The notes under the pieces were generated by a model. The model searched no databases. It saw only the letters and a list, made by a program, of their open reading frames with translations, and was not told where the DNA came from. Of a stretch of 64,000 nt of DNA, positions 22,862 through 33,673 are shown one piece after another. The stretch is from the NCBI RefSeq assembly GCF_023101765.2, contig NC_064213.1:4960001-5024000 (forward strand). Direction: 5' to 3'. This stretch comes from Spodoptera frugiperda. Taxonomy: Eukaryota > Arthropoda > Insecta > Lepidoptera > Noctuidae. The position numbers were made by a program, and so were the translations under genes. How positions within the stretch are numbered: position 1 is the first letter of the stretch; every line of letters starts with the position of its first letter.

Positions 22862-25130
22862 TTAGAAATGTAAAAAAACTGTCAAACCGGAGAATAGTCG
22901 AGGGTAGTTCTACTTAATTCTATACAGGCCATGAGGCCAGGTGGCCAGCTGAAAACCTAGATTAAAAAAACAGTTTAGACGTGAACACAGTGCATCGGTT
23001 ATTTTCGTACACTTTTCCCACGAATTGACAAACATTTCTTGGCACTTATCGCAATTTTTATCGTTACACAACTGTAACACGTCACAGTGATAATAACGGA
23101 ATCCCGAAATGTTCTAAGAAATGTTTTGAATTAAATATTTCTTCGAATACTATATTAATATAGTATAAGTATCTTATCTACAGATAATAAGGTATTATTT
23201 TGAACAACAATTTTTATTAGACCATTTCTAGACCGATTATAGAAATCTAAGTCATAAAAATTTATTAAGTACATTTTGACAGGAATTTTCGCAAAATACA
23301 TTGTGCATACACCTTTAGTTGTCTTTCAACAATCAAATTTGACTTGCCCGCTCAATCAAAAGCGAGGTATATCAAGATATATTACTATCTGAATGAAGTC
23401 TTATCATCGACAATGTTTTACGAGAAATTCAGAAGGAAAAAGTAATCTACCTTTAGATAATACATAAATTCGGGCACTGGGTATTTTAGGGATTACCTAT
23501 TCTGATACTGTATGAAGATTATATCTATAGAACAAAGTATTGTTAGTTACATAATTCTTTATGATATTTGCTTTTTGGTATATATTAACAATAAATAAAT
23601 GGTGAATTAAATCCCAATGTCTCAATGTTTCATAACAGGATTACACAATGTTTAGTCATTTATTTGGTTGTTACTTTCTGTAGAAACACCATAAACTTAT
23701 TTGCTACAACATTCTTATACAAAAGACAAACAAGAGACTAAAAAGAATATCTGTTTCAAAGCAAAAATATTACATTCATCACATCGGATCCTGATGTAAT
23801 GTAATTTGCTTGAAACTGATATTTCCTTGACAAGTATTAGAATTAAATTCATAAAGGGAAAGCTATCAGATACCAGGAGGACATAACACGCAAGCGGGTA
23901 ACAGGAATGAAAATATTTCCACGACGCGAGGCACGTATTCGTTCCGCGTAATAACTAGGACAACGCGAGAAAGTAAATATGCCTGGAAAACCTCCTACAT
24001 ATTCTATTTACCTGGTTATGATAATACGTATCGATAATAAGTTGATAAGTATTCCGTGGGAGATTGGAAATGTCTTAAACACGTCAGCCCGCCTAGATAC
24101 GTCTCATGCCTTTCGAATTTATGTTTCTACGTAGCTATATTGTCATAAAATATTCAAGAGCTACGTAAGAATGGTAGATCTGACGTTTATATTGCACTTT
24201 TCATATTCTTTATACTTTGAGGCTCTTACAGAAGGAAATATGAAAAGTTTAATATAGTAAATGAAAAAAAGCTTGGGAAAAGAAGATTTTGTGTTGGTAA
24301 AAAAGCAAAACTACATCGTAGTTCTTATTTATAGATTATATCGTGGTACTGTGTTTGGTGTTTTGCAAAAAGATAGGTAACAGCAAAAGCAGAAAACTCA
24401 ATAATAGGTACTTCAACGGGGATCGAACTAAGAGCCTTGAGCTTAACATACAATCTGAAGAACAATAGCAATATTTTATCATACTAAAACAAAGTTACTT
24501 CACATCAAAGAAGCAAGGTTAAAGATAGTGGATTTATCGATAAAATCTGATATGTTTTGATAAAAACTGTAACCATGCAGTAGATGCAAAAACTAAACAA
24601 CCAAGAAACGGTCAGTCATCATGATGAACAGCTTATGACCGTTCTTCAATGCAGTCCTCGACAAAGAGGTATAATTCCGCGATTGACAAGTGGGTTGAAG
24701 ATCACAGTTGAACACATTGAACGCCGTAGTGGTCACCGGTGACCGACGTTAGCGGAGTATTTGCCTGTTTTCTATTGTCAGTCAAAGACTTAAAAAGTAC
24801 GAGTCAGAAAACGCAGGCCTGTTTCGGTCAGTGGGTCGATTTAGATTTCTAAAATAAATGTATAAATCCTTGGTCGGATCTAACAGCACCCGCGAGAAGA
24901 ATAGAGGTGGCAACGAATACATTCTACTCTACCGGCTATAAAGTAAGTAAGCATGACGTACTTATATTTTAGGTTCCATACTCAGGTTTTACGGTAGGTA
25001 GTTTGAGAGCTATTCTAGGCATTCACACCTTATGCGGCGTATTTCGGGTGAATACACTCCTTCTTCTTCCATTAGAGTCGAGAGCTCGAGAGTATGATAA
25101 TTTTGAGTCAGGTAAAGTATTATTGAGTAA

Positions 25131-25225
25131 ATTTAGGCATCACACTAATATTATAAATGTGAAAGTTTGTTTGAATGTTTGTCCGTCAATCATGTTGAAA
25201 CTACTGAATGGATTTTGATGTTTAA
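25131..25225 (+). mobile_element. Helitron-like moth repeat (fragment)
   Basis: Contains aatgtgaaagtttgtttgaa and actactgaatggattttgat, both widespread in lepidopteran genomes. The CTAG end is not preserved here. Confidence 0.5.
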
Positions 25226-25786
25226 TATACAGACAAGGTATGAGCGGACTTAAGTGGTTTCAAATTACTAATTTGAAAAGAGAAATAACAATTTCTTTGA
25301 CCCAACAGAGTCCCAACTTTGACCCAAATTTTTAGATCAATGACTTAAAAAACTAATAGGTATACGCTTTATTCTGAATTCCTATTGGTTATAAAATTTG
25401 GGTCAAAGTAACCCTGTTACTAAACCTTACCGGTATCGAAACAAAAGCACTGTAAAGTTATTCTAAACTTTTATATCGTATCAACCACTTCCAGCCTCAA
25501 GCGTTAGGATTAAAATCCACGCAAAGGCGGCAGACCATCAGTATTTGTTGAAGCAATCTGCTCACAGTAAGCCGTGGCAAGCCGCGGCTTTACCCGTGTA
25601 TCACTCTCACTGTGCGGCCGGCTAGCTGGGAAAATATTTACTTTCTATTACCTGCCTTGAGCAGCTGGAAAGCAAAGCCCTTTGAATAATTCGTGATGAT
25701 ATCCTTCGTCTTATCGATAAGATAAAAATATACGCATACTTATTTGTATTTTCAGACTTGATTGAATACAGTTAATATTATTATGT

Positions 25787-25930
25787 ACTAGTTTCCGCCA
25801 GCAGCTTCGCCGACAATCCTGCGTGATAAAAAGTACATACCCTATCACCCAAAGCAGTTAATACCTTTTCTGTATACCAAATTTCATCAAAATCCATTCA
25901 GTAGTTTCAGCGTGATTGACGGACAAACTA
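25787..25930 (-). mobile_element. Helitron-like moth repeat
   Basis: On the minus strand it ends in a GC-rich stretch (gaagctgctggcgg) followed by aaactagt. Upstream are actactgaatggattttgat and cccta-type sequence. A CTAG end next to a short GC-rich stem is typical of Helitrons. Confidence 0.55.
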
Positions 25931-26409
25931 GTTGCTTTTTTCGTGAAGGTTTAAATGTCGTATCGGTTTGAAAATACTAAATGAATTGTAACAATAAAGC
26001 AAAAAGAAATATGGTAAATTACGTCTTTATTATAGTTTATTTAAGCATGATGTAGGTAATCTAAATATAGAACTAGTCGCTAAGATTCAAACCTTTATAT
26101 TAGGTGTCAATATCATACCAATTGGTGTTAATATGCGCTCTAGGACGCTAAATTGTTGTGTCTGTCTGTATTTTAATAAAACATCAGGTATTGTATGTAA
26201 ATGTTCTAGACTTTTGGTAACGTAATTATGTAATGACTATTGTTTATAACCCATCTCTTGTTCGCTGTGTGAATACGAAATCTGGAATTCGGTGATGATT
26301 GCACAAATATTTCCAGGAATCTGTATAACTTTATAAAAAAGAGTCCCTATTACCTTTGGAAGTAAGTATGCCTAACTTCAAAGAACAACTATGGGAAGAA
26401 ATGATGTAA

Positions 26410-26615
26410 CACGCACGAGAATACTAACGTGAAACAACGCTTGCGTTGTGTGCGTGAGGTTACTAGAGGCCTAATTACCCTCCTTCCCAATGTTCCCAAT
26501 CTCCGATTCCCCAACAACCTTTAAATTCCAAACCCCAAAAAGGCTTCTTCTTCTGGTGTTTCGATTGCTTACCATCAGGTAACCCGCCTGATCGTTTACG
26601 GCGAATACCATAAAA
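26410..26615 (-). mobile_element. GC-rich interspersed repeat, family 3
   Basis: Contains aacgtgaaacaacgcttgcg, gaggcctaattaccctcc, aatctccgattcccc and ttaccatcaggtaacccg. The central chip-like segment is diverged. Confidence 0.7.
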
Positions 26616-28034
26616 CAAACAGTAATAAACTACACATGAAAAATTGTTACGAAAAATCCTAATGATACACAAGACACTTTATTAAGTATTTTCAAATGAT
26701 AATAAACGCGTGTCACATAATTCTCTGGTCGGACAATTCAACAACGTAACCGCAGGCTCACTAAGAATGTAATGTCAATATTAATCTAGGCAAGTGTCTT
26801 AGTGAAGGAAAACGAATCTTATTGGAAATTCAATTAACATTGGCACCTAAATTCGTTGATGATATTAGATTAGGAGGAAGACTCTCGACCGTGAAAGACA
26901 AATTAGGAAAGGAAAGGAATATTTGGACAAACAAATGGAACTCACTATTATTTTAAAGTAGTAAATAAATGGAAGTACATACCTTCCTAAAAAAATAATA
27001 CTTAGTACTTCGCGGTTTTCTACTTAGTGTTATTTTTATCCAACAAAAATCTTTTAAACCAACAAAGCTTTACTTTACAAGTTCTATATTTAACTAAACT
27101 AGCAACAAAAACGCGAACAACACTTTAATTACACCAATTTGACTTAAGCGCATTTCGTGAAACCAGCTCTATATAATTACCCCTATTAGTTATAAATACC
27201 AACAAATTCAGCATTAACACAACATCATTTATTGTATTTCTTTCCACCACACACACATACATACACTCTCTTTATCAATGAGCCTTATCTGAAGAAGATA
27301 TAGGTCCTTCTAAGGGGGTATCTGCAGCAGACGGTCCTGCGGTACTTAACAATATTTATTTCGGCACTAGGGGCAGTATATTTTTTGCGAAGAATGCTCA
27401 TATTAACTGAATCCTATCTTGTGAGAATGAATGTGGTGCGTGGAGTCTCGGAGCAATCTCTTTAAGTGGCTCTTGCCACAATACAGGCAGGGTACAGTAT
27501 GTGAAACTAAAATAACATTCCGGTCCTTCGAGACGTGCTTGTAATCGTTAAAGTGAGAGAGTATTTTTGGATCTCTGTCTTATAAAAAGTGAACTATTTT
27601 AGTCAAAATATTGTTTGAGGTTGTTTTTATGATTATATGCCTATGACCTACATTATATAAATACAAACTTTAAGTTAGCATTAGTTCATAAATGATCATG
27701 ATGAATTCATCACGGAAGGTAAAAATAAAACACAAACTAATCCAATATGTTATGTTACACTAATAAAGTCCTGAACATAGAAATCAGTTTCAATTGAAAC
27801 CACTTTAGGCAAATCTTTATAATACCCTAAAGACCAACCTAAAAAACCTATCCAAGTTCTTTCGCCCAAAACTTCTGTAACGTTCATTTCATTCTATGTC
27901 TACGTAAATACTGTCTTATCGAGCTTTATTAGATATTTATTCACTCACATCCCACGCCCTGTGTCCTCCATGTAACTTGCATTATAATATCGTTACAATT
28001 TGTCACTAACCCTGCCCAGTACCAGTTTGTTTTA

Positions 28035-28137
28035 CGTTAACGCAAGCGACACATTTATGATGTTCGACGCTCTGATTGGCTGCTCCAAGTTAACCAACCA
28101 ATCAGAAGGCTCTATCGCGGTAACGTAAAAATAACTA
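28035..28137. repeat. Foldback repeat with inverted CCAAT boxes
   Basis: The ends ttttacgttaacgc and gcggtaacgtaaaa pair. Inside, tctgattggctg pairs with caaccaatcaga. Related motifs occur at 1-100 (aaccaaccaatcagagcg), so this is probably a dispersed element rather than a promoter. Confidence 0.5.
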
Positions 28138-29028
28138 GCACTAGGCCCTTGCATTCTGCACAAGCTCGACCTAATTCCCTAGAAAAATTCCAAGGTCGTG
28201 CAATTAAGTTTTTTAAAAGCAATTTGCTTTAAGTCATGCGAAATGCAATTTTCTTTGTCTCGAGCGCAAAAGAAATTAGGTGAGAGCAAGTTATTTAAAC
28301 AATTACTGAGCTACCTGTATTCTTTTATTTTATTTGACTTTGCAGTAGCAGACTTTGTTGGCTTTTTATACTGGAAGTCTCTTTTTAAGCGGATATTGGT
28401 TTTATTAAATATTCTTTCATCGTCTTTGTGGCATTTTCATTGTAGTAGTATTTTTTACTTTGTGCTAAGTTTGCATTTTGTAAAATTGTAACGTGTAAGT
28501 AAAATTTTGTGTCACCAGTCTTTTACGAGTGACGTCATTATGACAAGTCACAGTCGAAACTAATAATTTTAGGAATCCAAGATACGATATTTGAATTTCT
28601 TGCGAAATGTAAGAGAATGCAAAGAATTCCTAAAATTCCTAAGGGCATAAAAATAACCCAGTACGTACATCGTACACGTATCGAAAAGCAAACAGCGATA
28701 CACTCACATTACGTCATAACAAACCATTATTATTTAGTAGTTGATAAAAATGGATGCTCATATTCTTTCGAAGAAATAATACCAATGAATACATGACTAA
28801 CCTTTCCCCTTGTATCAACACGGAAGTGAGTCATATAACAAATATAGTTTTATAAACTATGTTACAGTATAGTAGGTAGTATTATTATTTAATCTAAAAC
28901 CAATTTGTATAGCTCAATGACGTAAGTATATTTAATTATTATTTTTTGTTATTTCATGATAAAAATTCATTAAGTAGTGTAAAAAAGACCTTAAATGAAA
29001 TAATCAGTTTTTAGTATTTATTTTTTTA

Positions 29029-29627
29029 TGCGTCTACCACACGTGCATGCTTGACCGCAGTTTTACTTGCGCATGCCAGCTTGTACACTGAACACTGTGC
29101 GTGTAGTTGGTAAAACGGTAGCATGCGCAAACTCCAATGCTTGGCTTGATGGTTTTTAAACTTGATATTCTGGCATGCGCAAGCTATACTTGTACAAACT
29201 TGTCTGCGCGTGTGGTTGGTAGTTCAGTGTTCAAGCCGCTCTAAAGTCGAGTGGAGTAACTGTACGCGCACGGTCGTTAAAAATGAATAAAAATAATAAT
29301 TAATTCCGCCAATCGCTTGGCTCATCTCTTAAATCCTTGAGTAGATGTATATGTGAATGAATTTTTCTATTCAACAGCCATTTTTTTGTCCACTTTGATC
29401 GTTTACACTTTGACTTTTGTATTTTCTTTTTTTTCACAAGCAAACACTTGAAAAATAATAGCAGAAGAAATAGTTCTTCATTGGGAAACATTGTTTCCAC
29501 GCCGACAAGAATGTGGCTTGCGCGTACTTAACTGTGCCGTGTGGTAGACACATCCGTGTTCAGTCTTTTCATGCGACAAGCATGTGCAATTAAAACTGTG
29601 GTCAGGCATGCACGTGTGGTAGGCGCA
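29029..29627. mobile_element. PIF/Harbinger-like MITE, first of a tandem pair (599 bp)
   Basis: The left end TGCGTCTACCACACGTGCAT matches the inverted right end (ATGCACGTGTGGTAGGCGCA), and the similarity runs about 50 bases inward. TTA lies immediately outside both ends (29026-29028 and 29628-29630), the 3-bp TWA duplication of PIF/Harbinger elements. GCATGCGCA and its variants recur many times inside as subterminal motifs. There is no transposase, so it is non-autonomous. Confidence 0.75.
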
Positions 29628-29660
29628 TTAGGTAGTCAAAATTTTTGTCAAGCACACTTA

Positions 29661-30250
29661 TGCGTCTACCACACGTGCATGCTTGACCGCAGTTTTACTT
29701 GCGCATGCCAGCTTGTACACTGAACACTGTGCGTGTAGTTGGTAAAACGGTAGCATGCGCAAACTCCAATGCTTGGCTTGATGGTTTTTAAACTTGCTTG
29801 AAATTCTGGCATGCGCATGCTATACTTGTACAAACTTGTCTGCGCGTGTGGTTGGAGCAGTGTTCAAGCCGCTCTGAGTTTAGTCGAGTGGAGTAACTGT
29901 ACGCGCACGGTCGTTAAAAATGAATAATAATTTAATTAATTTCGCCAATCGCTTGGCTCATCTCTTAAATCCTTGAGTAGGCTGTGAATGAATTTTTCTA
30001 TTCAACAGCCATTTTTTTGTCCACTTTGATCGTTTACACTTTGACTTTTGTATTTTCTTTTTTTCACAAGCAAACATTGAAAAATAATAGCAGAAGAAAT
30101 AGTTCTTTCATTGGGAAACATTGTTTCCACGCCGACGATGTAAGAATGTGGCTGCGCGTACTTAACTGTGCCGTGTGGTAGACCATCCGTGTTCAGTCCA
30201 TGCGACAAGCATGTGCAATTAAAACTGTGGTCAGCATGCGTGTGGTAGCA
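29661..30250. mobile_element. PIF/Harbinger-like MITE, second of a tandem pair (590 bp)
   Basis: Nearly the same sequence and orientation as the element ending at 29627, with a handful of small indels. TTA flanks it at 29658-29660 and 30251-30253. The right terminal repeat is slightly shortened (gcatgcgtgtggtagca). Short frames within both copies are not genes. Confidence 0.75.
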
Positions 30251-30402
30251 TTACTTATCGAGTGACAATGTAACGGGAATTATTTTCCACCTCTAGTGGT
30301 GGGAAATGAAAAACGTCTTGTCAGGTTGCATTCTTCAGTACTTACTAAGTCTATAGTATAGACTGATATTTGACTACTTAATTAGACTTGTATATAAGAC
30401 TA

Positions 30403-30565
30403 GCTATTTCCGCGCGGTTTCACCCGCTCTGCTCAGTTCCTATTAGTTGTAGCGTGATGTTTTATAGCCTATAGCCTTCCTCGATAAATGATTTATCCAA
30501 CACAAAAAGAATTATTTAAATCGGACCATTAGTTCCTGAATTACGCGTTCAAACAAATTTCAGCA
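30403..30565 (-). mobile_element. Helitron-like moth repeat
   Basis: On the minus strand it ends gggtgaaaccgcgcgg followed by aaatagctagt. The body has ggtccgatttaaataattc and gctataggctataaaac. A related copy lies at 47955. Confidence 0.55.
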
Positions 30566-30964
30566 AAGTATAGATATAGAAGTATTACAAATGTTACGCT
30601 CTATTATTAATATCTATAATACTATAATCACAATACGAATGTTAAACCTATTTTACCAAAGATTTAAAGACATGCTTACAATATGCTTATGTCAAATAAT
30701 ATTTCCTTATCTGCCACTCGTTAAAGTAATTGACTCCACAACAGCTTGCGTAATGTTTACCACCAGCATATAGTGTACCTACTCACTCTACATTTGCTCA
30801 GTCCAACAGTTGACTGTAAACCGTAAGCGAGTACCCATCACCGACCACACACGGCTATTTATTTGACTTGTGTTTTATACTACATATGACTCAAGTTGGA
30901 CTGTAGTTTTAACTTTTAGCGCTAGGTTCAGTGGCTAGGCTCTTGTACTGCAGGCGAGTAATCT

Positions 30965-31205
30965 TTTTTTATGGTATAAGCCGGTAAACGGGTAGACGGA
31001 TCTCCTGATGCTAAGAAATCACCGCTCCATGGACACCCGAAAGACCAGAGGCATTGTTACAAGTGCGTTGCCGACTTTTAGCGGGTTAGGAATTTAAGGG
31101 TTGTTGGGGAATCGGGGATTGGGAAGGGAGTAATTGGGCCTCCGGTAACCTCACTCACACAACAAAAAACAACGCAAGCTTTGCTTCACGTCAGTTTTCT
31201 GTGTA
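30965..31205 (+). mobile_element. GC-rich interspersed repeat, family 3
   Basis: Forward copy: cgggtagacggatctcctga, ccatggacacccgaaag, gcgttgccgacttttagcg, ggggaatcggggattggg, gcctccggtaacctcac and cttcacgtcagttttctg. Confidence 0.75.
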
Positions 31206-31529
31206 TAGCTATCACTCCGAAAAATGCAGCCTCAAATTCGAGAGCACATTCACAATAGTTGAACACAACAGAAAGTATTGTTACGTAATGCTCCATATTA
31301 TCATAGAGTACCAACGAAGTACCAAACAACCTACATTTAAACGTTTCAATAGATCTGGTAACTGAAAGCCTGCGTAAGTGCTAGATAAGGACTAGGAGTG
31401 ACTGACTGTGAATCACTTGACATTCCAACTCTAGGAAATGTCCAACAAGTCCTACACTCATTTATTTATCATTAAGTACTATTGAGTAATAGAAAGAAAG
31501 GTATTTTCCGATTCAGAATTCGCTAATTA

Positions 31530-31690
31530 ATGAAAATAAGCATTTTGTACCGGGACCGAGGAAGACTTAACGGGTTGTCGGGACTTCGGCTCAAAGAACA
31601 AGAGGAGATGGGGTGGTTTTTAGTAACTAAGAATCTGACACTCTCTCTATCTCGTCACTCGGGAGAAATCATTGGATTTTTATTTTCGCC
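31530..31690 (-). mobile_element. Interspersed repeat, family 4
   Basis: A reverse copy: ggggtggtttttagtaacta, gaatctgacactctctctat, cgtcactcgggagaaatcat. A 63-codon plus-strand frame here is not a gene. Confidence 0.6.
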
Positions 31691-32649
31691 AAAAATTAAA
31701 ATGACGAAAAAAATTTACTAATACAATTATCTAACACAAATAATTATTTTGAACGGATAGGAAATAATTGTAGGTGGAACAAACATGTACGGTAAAATTA
31801 TACCATAGTTACTGTCTCGTTATTTGTCAAACAGCCAACATTTTGTCTCATGTTCATCATGTTTATTGGATCAGGTAGTTGTACCATTTCCTTGTTTTGA
31901 GTTCGTGGTCGTAATTATTGTTAGGATATTGGTTGTTTTCTTAACAATAGCAAACGAGTTTGACTGCCTTGTTCACAATCAGCTACAAGGATTGATGAAA
32001 GCCACAAAATTGAAAGAAATAAGGTTGTATGTAGGTAGGAATAACATTGATATAAAAATACTTTTTCCAGAGATTCATTTGGAAATGTTTAACTTCAATA
32101 AAGTTACAAGTATTTACTCTTGTTAACCTACTTTTGAAGCCGAGAAACCTAGAAACTCCATATCGTTAATTAAGGATCTGCTCCTTACGTTCTGAAATGA
32201 GAGAATCCTTCAAGATAGCTTTGCGACTTGAAGAGGGCTCATCGCGGCGTCCGGGACACAGTCGAGTTTTGAAGATAAGTAATCCTTTACGTTCATATAA
32301 TTTTCTTTTTATTTCAAAGCAAAATACATAAGATAGTTTACTCCGATCCCGTTTTTAGGTCAGCTAAGATGTCTCGGGAGCGTTGAGAAACTCTCTGATC
32401 GGGACGCAAATAAAATAGCTGGATAATGAACCTAGACGCTTTCTTGATTAACGGAGTAGGAAAATTAATTTACTTCATCCAGATGCAGCTCTGAAAATAT
32501 GCGCTTGAAACTTGTATTTTTGTAAACGACGCTACTGTGACCCAGTAGCTACATCGCCTCTAACTTAAAGTATATTTGCATTAAAATAGTATTGCATCTT
32601 GAATCTTGCCTAACAATGTCCCTATATTTATTTTTTTGCCATTAAACGA

Positions 32650-32775
32650 GCTGACGGTGGTAAGCAATGGACAGAAATGGGGGTTAGGAATTTAAGGGTT
32701 ATTGGGAATCCGGGGATTGGAAAGGGGGCCTCCGGTAACCTGGTTGTTTCACGTCGGTTTTCTGTGAGGCTGTGT
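32650..32775 (+). mobile_element. GC-rich interspersed repeat, family 3 (internally deleted)
   Basis: ggtggtaagcaatgg passes straight to ggttaggaatttaagggtt, then gggcctccggtaacctgg and cacgtcggttttctgtg. The 121-codon frame that starts here is a repeat artefact. Confidence 0.7.
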
Positions 32776-32999
32776 TCACTTTCCGAAATAAATCATTTAA
32801 AAGCATTTCATATACAAAATAAACCGGTAGCATTCTTCCAAATGTACAGAGTTAAACATAGATACTCAATTACACGCAATACACAGTTAAAACCCAAACA
32901 AAACTCGTCTCGTTGCTTCCAAACGTTTCGTAATGTTCTCATAAACCGTGTATTTAATAGCGTGTGCGCCTTATCTGTGGACATGACGAGTAAGATATC

Positions 33000-33110
33000 G
33001 ATGCACCGCGACTGCGACTCGACGGCGACGCGGCTACGGTAGCAACCCACTGACAGCCGAAGATAAGATCCACCCACGCGACAAACGCCGTTACACACCA
33101 TTTATAAATC
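33000..33110 (-). promoter_or_regulatory. Possible promoter or 5' exon (GC-rich patch with TATA box)
   Basis: On the minus strand, gatttataaatgg (33110 downward) is followed by a GC-rich stretch with several CpGs, including tgtcagtgggttgc and gccgcgtcgccgtcgag. That composition stands out in this AT-rich region. It lies on the same strand as the receptor gene and about 15 kb upstream of its first known exon. It could be its promoter, another gene's, or neither. Confidence 0.25.
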
Positions 33111-33491
33111 AACTCCCCAACACTACCGACTAAATTAATGTACAATTTATTTTAATTTGTCCGTAAAATTATTCCGAATTCCGTATATAACTTAATTCGA
33201 ATCGATAAAATGTAATTATTTATCGGTTTATAAATTAGTGGTGTAATTAACGTAAATTAGTTTTCGGGTAAAAGCTTTGCGTTGTAAGGCGTGTGATGGG
33301 TAAGATGAATGCATTGAATGCTTTACATGGCTATTCATCAATGTTTTATTTATTATTCGTTAGAATTTATAGCGTATAAGGGCTAGAGTTAACACTGTCT
33401 GTATAAATGATACAAGTTAACTAAAAATCTTAAAGCATTAGCACACTTATCTTAATATGACTAAACAGTACGTAGGTACTGTGATTGTGAT

Positions 33492-33673
33492 GACTGCACG
33501 ATTGATGCGGGGGCTGGGCAAATGATTGCCGTACAACGTATAACGGGTTTGAATCCCGCACGGAACAACTATTTGTGTGAGCCACAAATTAGTGTTTCGG
33601 GTCTAGGTGTCATGATTATGTGAAGTTGTATGTTTCTAAACGCACCCTGGAGAAAATCCAAGTGTGGGGCAAT
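33492..33673 (+). mobile_element. tRNA-derived SINE, family 1
   Basis: A complete forward copy: gactgcacgattgatgcgg, then cccgcacggaacaac, gtttcgggtctaggtgtc and gagaaaatccaagtgtgggg. Confidence 0.8.

Larger units (their letters stand above)
17722..28034. other. Upstream of the first known receptor exon, repeats only
   Basis: The missing N-terminal exon of the receptor should lie here or further right on the minus strand. I saw no frame with a start codon, a hydrophobic signal and a phase-0 donor that I would trust. There is a GC-richer patch at 19600-19760, open on both strands, and the perfect palindrome ggtcaccggtgacc at 24731-24744. Otherwise this is AT-rich DNA with the listed repeats. 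Confidence 0.5.

Noticed and set aside
28035..28137. Inverted CCAAT boxes as a promoter
   Set aside because: The same CCAAT-bearing sequence appears at 1-100, and the ends are inverted repeats, so a dispersed element explains it better.
29029..30250. Direct repeats as a possible CRISPR-type or satellite array
   Set aside because: There are only two long units with inverted termini and TTA flanks, which fits transposons; the DNA is eukaryotic.
32677..33042. 121-codon plus-strand frame
   Set aside because: Its first third is the family 3 interspersed repeat; the rest is an accidental extension.
33492..33673. tRNA-like B-box sequences as true tRNA genes
   Set aside because: They sit at the head of a dispersed repeat with a shared 3' body, and no complete cloverleaf can be drawn; they are SINE promoters.
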